Part shown: piece by piece, positions 1 to 6,930 of the stretch
Layout: every line of letters begins with the position of its first letter
Position numbering within the stretch: the first letter of the stretch is position 1
Position numbers and translations under genes: made by a program
Notes under the pieces: generated by a model
Database searches by the model: none
What the model was told of the DNA's origin: nothing
Seen by the model: only the letters and a program-made list of their open reading frames with translations
Assembly: GCA_011526275.1 (NCBI GenBank)
Contig: WTJP01000127.1
Span: 1 to 10,160, forward strand
Origin: Candidatus Arcticimaribacter sp.
Lineage (GTDB): Bacteria; Bacteroidota; Bacteroidia; Flavobacteriales; Flavobacteriaceae
Direction: 5' to 3'
DNA: 10,160 nt

Positions 1-164
1 AAACCCTTTTTCTCCTCCCACAACACTAGTGAGTAAAAAAATTTGAAGTTTTTTTGTTGCTGTCCTGTAATGGAGATTGAGGCTTCTCGTTTTTAGGAAG
101 TTACAAGATAGAAAAAAATTTGAAATGAAAAAATATTTTTTCGGTAGCGTAAATCGATTGCAGT
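1..164. other. AT-rich spacer at left edge, no gene seen
   Basis: No reading frame here has recognisable protein character. The stretch is rich in A and T runs. It holds two copies of AAAAAAATTTGAA (35-47 and 112-124) and a perfect AT palindrome, GAAAAAATATTTTTTC, at 127-142. The palindrome lies about 20 nt downstream of the DUF4294 stop on the minus strand, so it could help end that transcript. It lacks a GC stem, so this is weak. The gene to the left is outside the window. Confidence 0.6.
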
Positions 165-821
165 TTAACGCTTGTCTTTCCACACTTGATAAAGTGCGTT
201 GAGATCATAGTCTACCGCAGCTGGCTGCTCAATTAGATAGCCATCCGCAAAGGCACGTTGCAAAATATCTTCAATAAGATAATCTTCTAAAACCGCTTCA
301 GGATTGTATTGATCTTTGAGGGAAAGTTGGAAAAGAGACGCGGTGGTTTGATACACAAAAGCTTTCCAACCCGTGCGTAATTCCTTCACCAAATCAAAAG
401 TAGTGGATCCTGTTTGTCGATGAACCAAGCGAATCAAAATACGCCCTTGCGATTTAGAGAGCTTTTTAAGTTCTTCTTCAAACTCTTCATAAATGAACTT
501 CTCCAATCGTTTAAGGTACTTTTTGCGTTCGCGTTTACCCTTAATGTTTTCCAATCGTTCATTGAGCACCGTCAAACGGTCAGCGGCAAGTTTAGCATAA
601 GGATAGACCCGAAAGACACGACGTCTTAAGATAATATACCGCTTAAGCTCTTCTCGGGATTTGAAACGCAAAGGTTGAAAAACGACCACTTCTTTTAAGC
701 TAATCCCGTATTGGGGAATACTATCGCCATCGAGTAAATAGAGGTTTTCGCCCGTATTGTCTTGTGCATATAGGTACGTAAATGCAAATAAGAGAAGGAC
801 GAAAAGGCCGTTCTTTTTCAT
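165..821 (-). CDS. DUF4294 family secreted protein of unknown function
   Basis: This 218-residue protein starts with a typical signal peptide: a Lys-Lys start, a hydrophobic run to about residue 18, then YAQ, giving cleavage after about residue 19. It is therefore probably exported to the periplasm. I recognise it as DUF4294, a Bacteroidota family without known function. The hallmarks are an RVYPYAKLA-like segment near residues 70-80, a strongly charged helical Lys/Arg/Glu-rich stretch (about 85-125), then GRILIRLVHRQTG, a LVKELRTGWKAF block and an acidic LIEDILQRAF block. The length is about full for the family. It diverges from an M42 peptidase gene across 87 bp. I recall this pairing from other flavobacteria, but it says little about function. 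The start is supported by the signal peptide and by a -7 element 4 nt upstream. Confidence 0.88.
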   Translation of the reverse strand: MKKNGLFVLLLFAFTYLYAQDNTGENLYLLDGDSIPQYGISLKEVVVFQPLRFKSREELKRYIILRRRVFRVYPYAKLAADRLTVLNERLENIKGKRERKKYLKRLEKFIYEEFEEELKKLSKSQGRILIRLVHRQTGSTTFDLVKELRTGWKAFVYQTTASLFQLSLKDQYNPEAVLEDYLIEDILQRAFADGYLIEQPAAVDYDLNALYQVWKDKR

Positions 822-825
822 AGGG

Positions 826-833
826 CAAAGGTA
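826..833 (-). promoter_or_regulatory. Bacteroidota -7 promoter element for the DUF4294 gene
   Basis: On the minus strand this reads TACCTTTG, a perfect match to the Bacteroidota consensus TAnnTTTG. Only 4 nt separate it from the ATG, so the transcript would start at or next to the start codon. No clear TTG -33 element lies 17-23 nt upstream. Confidence 0.5.
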
Positions 834-863
834 AAGATATAAGCCAATTATTGTCTTCTATTA

Positions 864-891
864 TTGAAAGGATAATGTTAAATTAGCTTCT
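864..891 (+). promoter_or_regulatory. possible promoter for the M42 peptidase gene
   Basis: TTG at 864-866 is followed after 17 nt by TAGCTTCT at 884-891. This partly matches TTG-N17-TAnnTTTG, lacking the final TTG part. It lies 17 nt before the ATG. The spacing is right but the -7 match is poor, so this is a weak call. Confidence 0.25.
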
Positions 892-908
892 TCAAATAAA
901 AAAAGACT

Positions 909-1988
909 ATGCAAATACTGAACGATGCGTCGATTAAATTTCTAGAGCAATACCTCAACAATGCAGCGCCGACTGGCTATGAAGCAGGAGGACAAAAAAT
1001 TTGGATGGACTATTTACGTCCCTATGTAGATACCTTTATTACCGACACCTACGGTACTGCAGTTGGTGTCATCAACCCCGATGCTCCCTTTAAGGTGGTT
1101 ATCGAAGGACATAGCGATGAGATCTCATGGTATGTAAACTATATCAGTGACGATGGATTAATTTATGTGATTCGTAATGGCGGGAGCGACCACCAAATTG
1201 CACCCTCAAAATGGGTGAATATTCACACCAAAAAAGGAATTGTGAAAGGCGTGTTTGGATGGCCAGCTATTCACACCAGAAAATCGGGGAAAGAGGAAAC
1301 ACCTAAACTCGACAACATCTTTATAGATGTGGGTGCCAAAGACAAAAAGGGCGTTGAAGAATTAGGGGTGCATGTAGGCTGTGTAATTACTTACCCAGAC
1401 CAATTCCATATTCTCAATGAAAATAAGTTTGTGTGTCGCGCCATCGACAACCGTGCCGGTGGGTTTATGATTGCTGAAGTAGCTCGTTTGATTAAAGAGA
1501 ATAAAAAAGAACTCCCTTTTGGTTTATACATCACCAACTCGGTACAGGAAGAAGTAGGTTTGCGAGGAGCAGAAATGATTACTCAAACCCTACAACCCGA
1601 TTTAGCTATTGTAACCGATGTGTGCCATGACACCACTACCCCAATGATCAACAAGAAAGAGCAAGGACATACCAAAATTGGCGACGGACCCGTAATTTCC
1701 TACGCGCCTGCTGTGCACAACTTACTGCGTGAACGAATTATTGAAACGGCAGAAGCAAAAGACATTCCCTTCCAACGCCTAGCCTCTTCGCGTTTTACAG
1801 GAACCGATACCGATGCCTTTGCCTATAGTAATGGTGGGGTAGCCTCGGCTTTAATTTCACTCCCTTTACGTTATATGCATACTACCGTAGAGATGGTACA
1901 AAAAGAGGATGTTGAAAATGTAATTCGTTTGATTTACGAAACGCTTTTAACGATAAAACCAGAAGACTCGTTCAGTTACTTTGACTAA
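909..1988 (+). CDS. M42 family metallo-aminopeptidase
   Basis: This is a cytoplasmic metallopeptidase of the M42 family (TET aminopeptidase or endoglucanase-M-like). The family removes N-terminal residues from short peptides, usually as a large dodecameric cage. All expected metal and catalytic positions are visible: H68 and D70 in EGHSDE (first metal ligand and its Asp), bridging D180 in CRAIDNRAGG, the E214-E215 pair in SVQEEVGLRG (catalytic base and ligand), D237 in VTDVCHD and H324 in RYMHTT. At 359 residues the length is normal for the family, and there is no signal peptide. It is monocistronic: divergent from the DUF4294 gene and closed by a strong terminator 29 nt after the stop. Substrate preference (Glu/Asp, Leu or Lys) cannot be read from the sequence. 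Confidence 0.94.
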   Translation: MQILNDASIKFLEQYLNNAAPTGYEAGGQKIWMDYLRPYVDTFITDTYGTAVGVINPDAPFKVVIEGHSDEISWYVNYISDDGLIYVIRNGGSDHQIAPSKWVNIHTKKGIVKGVFGWPAIHTRKSGKEETPKLDNIFIDVGAKDKKGVEELGVHVGCVITYPDQFHILNENKFVCRAIDNRAGGFMIAEVARLIKENKKELPFGLYITNSVQEEVGLRGAEMITQTLQPDLAIVTDVCHDTTTPMINKKEQGHTKIGDGPVISYAPAVHNLLRERIIETAEAKDIPFQRLASSRFTGTDTDAFAYSNGGVASALISLPLRYMHTTVEMVQKEDVENVIRLIYETLLTIKPEDSFSYFD

Positions 1989-2017
1989 GCAAAAAGTCTA
2001 GTACTTTAACCCTACAC

Positions 2018-2049
2018 ATCCCTTTGGCTCGACTAGAGGGATTTTTTTT
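2018..2049 (+). terminator. intrinsic terminator after the M42 peptidase gene
   Basis: Bases 2018-2042 fold into a 10-bp stem with a 5-nt loop. ATCCCTTTGG pairs with the arm ending AGAGGGAT, including two G-U pairs, with a CTCGA loop. Eight T follow (2042-2049). The position just past the M42 stop and the U-tract direction fit plus-strand termination. Confidence 0.85.
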
Positions 2050-2191
2050 GCATCAGTCGCTTCGCTCCTTCGCAAATCTGAGGGGGTCGAAAGGCTCTAT
2101 GTCAATGGCTAGAGTATCATACACGAGGAATAAGGTATCCTTACATAACAGAGAATGCATGCGTTACAAATGCGCGTTATAACAGCCAGGA
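2050..2191. other. gene-free spacer between the M42 terminator and the pyrD stop
   Basis: No gene is evident. The first part holds TCGCTTCGCTCCTTCGC, with GCGAAG-type repeats on the minus strand. Near the end there is an imperfect tandem repeat, AATGCATGCGTTA (2154-2166) and AATGCGCGTTA (2169-2179), just downstream of pyrD. A small hairpin, TAAGG-TAT-CCTTA, lies around 2131-2143. There is no convincing U-tract terminator for pyrD on the minus strand. Confidence 0.5.
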
Positions 2192-3214
2192 TTAAAAGTT
2201 TCGCTTAAGCAAAGCACGGTTAATGTTCCGCACAGCTGCGGGACCTTCGTAAACAAAACCGGTATATAGTTGTACCAAAGCTGCACCAGCATCTAATTTC
2301 TCTAGCGCATCTTCTGGAGTGTGGATTCCTCCTACCCCAATGATAGGAAAGGCATGATTGCTTTTTTCAACCAAAAAGCGAATAACTTCGGTACTGCGTT
2401 GGGTCAAGGGTTTTCCACTCAAACCACCCATTTCGGTTTTGTGCTTTGATTGAAGCCCCTCCCGACTTAAAGTAGTATTGGTAGCAATTACACCGTCTAT
2501 TTTCACTGTAGTAACAATATCGATGATGTCGAGCAATTGATCGTCGCTCAAATCTGGAGCAATTTTTAATAAGATAGGTTTAGGCTGCTCCTTTTTATCG
2601 TTTAAATCTTTTAGGGTGGACAAAAGGTGGGTTAAGGGCTCCTTGTCTTGGAGCGCGCGTAAATTGGGTGTGTTGGGAGAGCTAACATTAACCACAAAAT
2701 AGTCCACATAATCAAAGAGGGCATTGAAGCAGTATATGTAATCGTTGACTGCTTCTTCGTTGGGGGTCACTTTGTTTTTCCCGATGTTTCCTCCAATCAA
2801 AACATGGGTATTCTTCTTTAGGCGCTTTACAGCATCGTCAACACCTTCGTTATTGAACCCCATACGGTTGATAATCGCCTCATCTTCTTGCAAACGAAAT
2901 AAGCGTTTTTTAGGATTCCCAGGCTGCCCTTTAGGGGTCAAAGTCCCGATTTCAATAAAGCCAAAACCAAAATTGGAAAGCTCTTTATACAAGACTGCAT
3001 TTTTATCAAAACCTGCGGCTAGTCCTACAGGATTAGGAAATGTCAAACCAAAAACCTTGCGTTCCAATCGCGGATCTTTCACCTGATAAAGCGCACGAAT
3101 CACCACAGAAGCAAAAGGCAATGCGGAAAGGAATTTTATCAACGAAAAAGTGAAGTAGTGTACCCTTTCAGGGTCAAAGCGAAACAATAGGGGCTTGATG
3201 AGTTTTTGGTACAT
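2192..3214 (-). CDS. pyrD: quinone-dependent dihydroorotate dehydrogenase (class 2)
   Basis: PyrD oxidises dihydroorotate to orotate in de novo pyrimidine synthesis and passes electrons through FMN to membrane quinone. The 340-residue length matches class 2 enzymes (E. coli has 336). The N-terminal ~45 residues form the amphipathic membrane-binding, quinone-channel extension seen only in class 2. The barrel motifs are in order: GLAAGFDKN (64-72), INRMGFNN (115-122), NVSSPNTPNLR (from about 176, with the catalytic Ser), LKIAPDL (216-222), ATNTT (about 244-248), GLSGKPL (264-270) and the FMN-phosphate motif GVGGI followed by LYTGFVYEGP. It lies downstream of yajC on the same strand. A terminator separates them and pyrD has its own -7 element, so it is probably transcribed alone. 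Nothing is missing. Confidence 0.97.
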   Translation of the reverse strand: MYQKLIKPLLFRFDPERVHYFTFSLIKFLSALPFASVVIRALYQVKDPRLERKVFGLTFPNPVGLAAGFDKNAVLYKELSNFGFGFIEIGTLTPKGQPGNPKKRLFRLQEDEAIINRMGFNNEGVDDAVKRLKKNTHVLIGGNIGKNKVTPNEEAVNDYIYCFNALFDYVDYFVVNVSSPNTPNLRALQDKEPLTHLLSTLKDLNDKKEQPKPILLKIAPDLSDDQLLDIIDIVTTVKIDGVIATNTTLSREGLQSKHKTEMGGLSGKPLTQRSTEVIRFLVEKSNHAFPIIGVGGIHTPEDALEKLDAGAALVQLYTGFVYEGPAAVRNINRALLKRNF

Positions 3215-3227
3215 CTTAAGATTTTTA

Positions 3228-3235
3228 CAAAAATA
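3228..3235 (-). promoter_or_regulatory. Bacteroidota -7 promoter element for pyrD
   Basis: The minus strand reads TATTTTTG, a perfect TAnnTTTG match, 13 nt before the pyrD ATG. Its first bases are fused to the U-tract of the upstream operon's terminator. No TTG is visible at the usual -33 distance. Confidence 0.55.
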
Positions 3236-3266
3236 AAAAAACCAACCCGGAAGTGGATTGGTTTTT
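3235..3266 (-). terminator. intrinsic terminator of the nusB-DUF1573-yajC operon
   Basis: The arms AAAAACCAA (3237-3245) and TTGGTTTTT (3258-3266) pair over 9 bp. After one mismatch, CC/GG pairs extend the stem, with a GGAAGT loop. On the minus strand seven T follow (complement of 3235-3241). It begins 21 nt after the yajC stop. The A/T arms make it nearly symmetric, but no plus-strand gene needs it. Confidence 0.8.
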
Positions 3267-3287
3267 AAAAGTTTGCAAGCAAATGGC

Positions 3288-3566
3288 TTACTTTTTTTCT
3301 TTGGGCTGTAGCTTTTGGCTTAATTCCAGAGAAATTGAACTGCGCTCCATTTTAATCTTCCCTGCCAAAGTTTCTACAACACAGGTATCGTCTTTGTCGT
3401 TGAGTTCAGCAATCTTCCCGTGCATACCGCTTTTGGTAATTACGCGATCTCCTTTCTTGAGATCGTTCATAAAATTGCGTTCTTTCTTTTGGCGTCGTTG
3501 TTGGGGTAGGATGATGAAGAACACAAACACCACCAACATGATGAGTAAAAAGGGGAGTTGATCCAT
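3288..3566 (-). CDS. yajC: Sec translocon accessory subunit YajC
   Basis: YajC is a small inner-membrane protein that associates with SecDF and SecYEG during protein export. The 92-residue protein has one N-terminal membrane helix (about residues 5-20, LPFLLIMLVVFVFFIILP). A basic QQRRQKKER stretch follows, then the cytoplasmic domain with the family signature: FMNDLKKGDRVITKSGMHGKIAEL (about 32-55) and a short beta-rich tail. Length and layout are normal. The gene starts only 3 nt after the DUF1573 stop, so the two are almost certainly translated from one mRNA starting at nusB. It is the last gene of that operon. Confidence 0.95.
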   Translation of the reverse strand: MDQLPFLLIMLVVFVFFIILPQQRRQKKERNFMNDLKKGDRVITKSGMHGKIAELNDKDDTCVVETLAGKIKMERSSISLELSQKLQPKEKK

Positions 3567-3569
3567 TGC

Positions 3570-4067
3570 TTAGTTTTGTAAACGTGCAGCTGCAGCAGCC
3601 TCGCGTTGTTGTTGTTTAACTGGGTCAGCTTGTACCATTGCTTTGATACGGATAGTCTCACGACCTGAATCTGTATTGGCAGAGATGGTTACTGTTTTTT
3701 GCTGTAAGTTAGGTTTGTTGCTTGAGTCAAAGCTTACACGGATTTGCCCAGTAGCTCCAGGAGCGATAGGTGTGTTCTTTGGATACTCAGGTACAGTACA
3801 ACCACAGCTACCACGAGCATCAACAATGACCAAATCAGACTTACCGGTGTTGGTAAAAGTAAAGAGTGTTTCTACACGCTCTCCTTCTTGGATAGTTCCA
3901 AAATCGTGGATGGTTTTGTCAAACGTCATTACAGGTGCATTCGAAACCGCTTTTGCAGACGATGCTTCTACTGCTGTAGCAGGTGCTTCTTTCTTTTCGG
4001 TGTTTTCGCCGCAAGCCGTAAATGTTAAGGCTAGAGCGGTAAGAGATAAAATCAAGTATTTTTTCAT
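3570..4067 (-). CDS. DUF1573 domain lipoprotein
   Basis: This 165-residue protein is predicted to be a lipoprotein. It has a Lys-Lys N-terminus, a hydrophobic run and a lipobox-like LTFTAC with Cys at residue 19. After an Ala/Glu-rich linker (about 20-45) comes a DUF1573 Ig-like beta-sandwich: FDKTIHDFGTI (49-59), the FTFTNTGKSDLVI strand block and the hallmark GSCGCTVPEYPK (86-97), then APGATGQIRVSFDS. The C-terminus is a Gln/Ala-rich tail. The family is common in Bacteroidota, and no biochemical role is established. The start is placed at 4067 rather than the upstream in-frame ATG at 4103 because the signal peptide begins there. It lies 39 nt after nusB and 3 nt before yajC. A near-match TACCTTTT (minus, about 4071-4078) could give a weak internal promoter. 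Confidence 0.92.
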   Translation of the reverse strand: MKKYLILSLTALALTFTACGENTEKKEAPATAVEASSAKAVSNAPVMTFDKTIHDFGTIQEGERVETLFTFTNTGKSDLVIVDARGSCGCTVPEYPKNTPIAPGATGQIRVSFDSSNKPNLQQKTVTISANTDSGRETIRIKAMVQADPVKQQQREAAAAARLQN

Positions 4068-4106
4068 TCTAAAAGGTATTTTTTTCCTCCAACAAATTAA
4101 CAAAAA

Positions 4107-5054
4107 TTATTCCAATAAGCCACGTCCCTGCTTTTGGATTCTATTGTCTTTTACAAAGCTCTTTACTAGGCTATCTAAAACCCCATTGATGAACTGATTA
4201 CTCTTGGGGGTGGAGTATTCTTTTGCAATCTCAAGATATTCGTTTAGGGTTACTTTCGGGGGAATATCATCGAAGTAAATGAGCTCGGCCAAAGCAATCT
4301 TAATCAACAAACTATCTAAGGTTGCGATGCGGTCTTTATCCCAATTGGGGGTTTTGCCCTCAAACTCTTGTTGTAAACTATCTTCATTGGTAATGACTTT
4401 CTCATAAAGGCTTTTTCCAAAATCAATATCTTCTTGCTTCTCGGCTATATTTGGAAAATTAAGCGATGACTGATCGTCTTCACGCAGCTTGCGCAATTGC
4501 TTTAGTAAATAGGTATTGACAACAGGAAGGTCATCGACCCATTGCATATCTAAATCTTCAATATAACGGTAGAGCTGATCATCGGGAGCAATGATATCAC
4601 GAAACAATTCTACCAAGAATTTTTGCTGTTCTTTAAAGCTAGGGTTTTCCAGTGCGGAAAACGCTTCATACAAGGAGGAAGCAGTGATTTTTTCAAAAAG
4701 TTTGCGGATATATTCGAACTCCAACTCCCATAAAGTGAGTTTATTCTGCTCCATTTTTTGAATTAAAAAAGGATGCTTTGCAATGTTGGCTAACGGGTTT
4801 AAGTCTTCAATTTTGGGATAATGCGGATTTAGCGGGGTATCACTACGGCGTTGTGCCGTTTGAATCTTGTTTTGTTCCGACGCAAATTCCCAAAGTGCTT
4901 TGAATAAGGCCAAGTGGGTGAGATAGAGCAATCCCATATCGTGGCAGCTGCGTTGAATGGACTTAACCCCTTCCTTTAAAACTTGGGCGTTACCGTTGTA
5001 TTGTGCATAAACTGCCTGAACTACTTTTACGCGAATTTGTCGTCGTGTTAACAT
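4107..5054 (-). CDS. nusB: transcription antitermination factor NusB (long Bacteroidota form)
   Basis: NusB binds boxA RNA with NusE (S10) and keeps RNA polymerase elongating through rRNA operons. The protein is 315 residues, about twice the E. coli size (139). The start MLTRRQIRVKVVQAVYAQ (1-18) is the NusB helix-1 motif. The C-terminal NusB core is clear at about 238-294: RIATLDSLLIKIALAELIYF, then PPKVTLNEYLEIAKEYSTPKSNQFINGVLD. The ~200 residues between them are charged and helical and do not match the short NusB. As I recall, long NusB proteins of this kind are normal in Bacteroidota, so this is not a fusion artefact. The start at 5054 is chosen because a longer frame to 5111 would run through the -7 element at 5076-5083. 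It is first in the operon with the DUF1573 gene and yajC and diverges from the ABC transporter. Confidence 0.94.
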   Translation of the reverse strand: MLTRRQIRVKVVQAVYAQYNGNAQVLKEGVKSIQRSCHDMGLLYLTHLALFKALWEFASEQNKIQTAQRRSDTPLNPHYPKIEDLNPLANIAKHPFLIQKMEQNKLTLWELEFEYIRKLFEKITASSLYEAFSALENPSFKEQQKFLVELFRDIIAPDDQLYRYIEDLDMQWVDDLPVVNTYLLKQLRKLREDDQSSLNFPNIAEKQEDIDFGKSLYEKVITNEDSLQQEFEGKTPNWDKDRIATLDSLLIKIALAELIYFDDIPPKVTLNEYLEIAKEYSTPKSNQFINGVLDSLVKSFVKDNRIQKQGRGLLE

Positions 5055-5075
5055 GTACAAAGAACTTTTACAGTG

Positions 5076-5083
5076 CAAAAATA
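5076..5083 (-). promoter_or_regulatory. Bacteroidota -7 promoter element for the nusB operon
   Basis: The minus strand reads TATTTTTG, identical to the pyrD element and a perfect TAnnTTTG. It lies 21 nt before the nusB ATG. It falls inside the longer possible frame and so argues against that upstream start. No clear -33 TTG is seen. Confidence 0.5.
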
Positions 5084-5150
5084 CGGTTTTTTCGGTCGGA
5101 AGTATTTCCAATTAATCTTTAATTTTTCATGAAGGCCAAAGTCAATTGTT

Positions 5151-5158
5151 TACCTTTG
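5151..5158 (+). promoter_or_regulatory. Bacteroidota -7 promoter element for the ABC transporter gene
   Basis: TACCTTTG is a perfect TAnnTTTG, 12 nt before the ATG at 5171, giving an expected leader of only a few nucleotides. It lies downstream of the in-frame ATG at 5129, so that ATG is unlikely to be used. The sequence is the same as the -7 element of the DUF4294 gene. Confidence 0.55.
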
Positions 5159-5170
5159 GCTTGTTCGACT

Positions 5171-6913
5171 ATGAAGGAATTACAGTATCTCAACAAATAC
5201 CTCTACACCTACCGAAAAAAACTTCTGATTGGTGTATTTATTACGATTATAGCGAGAATATTTTCTTTGTTCACGCCGCGTTTGGTGGGAAATTCCATGA
5301 CTGCGATTGAACGTTATTTACAAAACACCAATGAGGATGCTACTACCCTCCGCAACTATTTATTCCTCAACATCGCTTTGATTGTAGCCGCTTCTTTGGT
5401 TTCGGGCTTCTTCACCTTTTTAATGCGACAAACCATCATCAATGTATCGCGATATATTGAATATGACCTTAAGAATGAAATCTATCAACACTACCAAGTG
5501 CTGTGCAGTACCTTTTACAAAAAGAATCGCACAGGAGATTTAATGAGTCGGATTAGTGAAGATGTTAGCAAAGTGCGCATGTATTTTGGCCCTGCATTGA
5601 TGTATAGCATCAACACCATTGCCCTGTTTATTATTGTCATAAGTTATATGGTGAGCATCGCCCCTAGTTTAACCCTCTATACCTTACTCCCCTTACCTAT
5701 TCTTTCTGTAACGATTTACAAACTAAGTCGCGCTATCAATATCAGAAGTACAGCGGTACAAGAAACCTTGTCAAAGCTATCTGCCTTTGCGCAAGAAAGT
5801 TTTAGTGGTATTGGGGTAATTAAGTCGTATAACTTGCAACCCACTATTGAAGGACAATTCTCTGCTCTAGCAATAGAGAGTAAAGATCAAAATGTCGCAT
5901 TGGCTAAGGTACAAGCTTGGTTTTTCCCGCTAATGATTTTACTCATCGGGTTCAGTAATCTTTTGGTTATTTATGTCGGAGGAAAACAATACATCGCAGG
6001 AGAAATAGAAATTGGTGTATTGGCCGAGTTCATCATCTATGTCACCATGCTCACTTGGCCAGTAGCCACGGTAGGTTGGGTTACCTCTATCGTTCAACAA
6101 GCAGAAGCCTCTCAAAAAAGAATCAATGCATTTCTAAAAGAAGAACCGACCATAAAAGATGGTTTTTCCTCTAAAAAAATCAAAGCGGCTTCCATCGTTT
6201 TTGAGGAGGTTTCGTTTACCTATCCCGATACGGGAATCCGAGCTCTAGACACTATTTCTTTTAGTCTAGCCCCCGGAGAAACACTTGGAATCATTGGGAA
6301 GACAGGATCGGGGAAATCAACTTTATTGGACCTCATTGCGCGTTTGTATGATCCAAGTGATGGAAAGGTAATTATCGACCAACAAAATGTAAATGCCTAT
6401 GCTTTACAAGCGTTGAGAAATGTCATTGGGTATGTCCCTCAAAATCCCTTCTTATTTTCAGAATCCATTGAGGAAAATATTCGTTTTGGAAAAGCCGAAG
6501 CAAGTTTAGAAGAAATTAAAAATGCTGCTAAGCTCGCAGCTGTACACGACAACATTAAAAACTTTAAAGCGGGGTACAACACCCTGTTAGGAGAACGGGG
6601 GGTCACCTTATCTGGCGGACAAATACAACGCATCTCCATTGCTAGGGCTTTAATTAAAGACCCAGCAATTCTGCTCTTCGATGATTGCTTGTCTGCCGTA
6701 GATGCCGATACTGAAGAACAAATCCTTCAGCACCTTACTCAAATTAGCGAAAACAAGACTAGCTGTATAGTAAGCCATCGCGTTTCCTCGGTTCAGCACG
6801 CAGATAAAATCATCGTACTTGAAGAGGGGAAAATCATACAAGAAGGAAGTCATCAAAAGCTGATAAAACAGCCTGGACACTACCAAGATTTGGCCCTAAA
6901 ACAAAGCGACTAA
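5171..6913 (+). CDS. ABC exporter half-transporter (permease-ATPase fusion)
   Basis: This 580-residue half-transporter of the MsbA/MdlB/multidrug exporter type works as a dimer in the inner membrane. The N-terminal ~320 residues hold six hydrophobic helices of the type I exporter fold; the first is at about 17-35. The ATPase domain (about 340-575) is complete: Walker A GKTGSGKST (376-384), Q-loop Q424 in VPQNPFLFSESI, signature LSGGQIQR (480-487), Walker B ILLFDD (D504-D505), D-loop SAVD and H-loop H536. The residue after the Walker B Asp is Asp, not the usual catalytic Glu. The substrate is unknown; lipids, drugs or peptides are all possible. The start at 5171 is preferred to 5129 because of the promoter at 5151. 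It diverges from nusB and is followed by the PUR gene, which has its own promoter. Confidence 0.93.
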   Translation: MKELQYLNKYLYTYRKKLLIGVFITIIARIFSLFTPRLVGNSMTAIERYLQNTNEDATTLRNYLFLNIALIVAASLVSGFFTFLMRQTIINVSRYIEYDLKNEIYQHYQVLCSTFYKKNRTGDLMSRISEDVSKVRMYFGPALMYSINTIALFIIVISYMVSIAPSLTLYTLLPLPILSVTIYKLSRAINIRSTAVQETLSKLSAFAQESFSGIGVIKSYNLQPTIEGQFSALAIESKDQNVALAKVQAWFFPLMILLIGFSNLLVIYVGGKQYIAGEIEIGVLAEFIIYVTMLTWPVATVGWVTSIVQQAEASQKRINAFLKEEPTIKDGFSSKKIKAASIVFEEVSFTYPDTGIRALDTISFSLAPGETLGIIGKTGSGKSTLLDLIARLYDPSDGKVIIDQQNVNAYALQALRNVIGYVPQNPFLFSESIEENIRFGKAEASLEEIKNAAKLAAVHDNIKNFKAGYNTLLGERGVTLSGGQIQRISIARALIKDPAILLFDDCLSAVDADTEEQILQHLTQISENKTSCIVSHRVSSVQHADKIIVLEEGKIIQEGSHQKLIKQPGHYQDLALKQSD

Positions 6914-6930
6914 TTTATTCACTCGTTTAT

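Noticed and set aside
35..124. two copies of AAAAAAATTTGAA as a possible regulatory repeat
   Set aside because: The repeat is A/T-run sequence in an AT-rich spacer and is expected by chance.
122..194. short plus-strand frame starting with an ATG near 125
   Set aside because: It has about 22 codons, overlaps the DUF4294 3' end antisense and has no supporting signal.
1993..2007. AAAGT-CTAGT-ACTTT hairpin as a minus-strand terminator for pyrD
   Set aside because: The stem is only 5 bp with mostly A-T pairs, it is about 185 nt past the pyrD stop and it has just a T5 run. This is too weak to call.
2050..2080. possible insertion-sequence end, from TCAG and CTGA flanking a GCGAAG-rich stretch
   Set aside because: The inverted ends are only 4 nt, and there is no transposase or target duplication nearby.
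2745..3086. 113-codon plus-strand frame
   Set aside because: It is antisense to the conserved core of pyrD and its composition looks like a frame shadow.
3643..4197. 184-codon open frame on the plus strand
   Set aside because: It is fully antisense to the DUF1573 gene and the end of nusB, and the translation has no family character. It is a shadow of the real genes.
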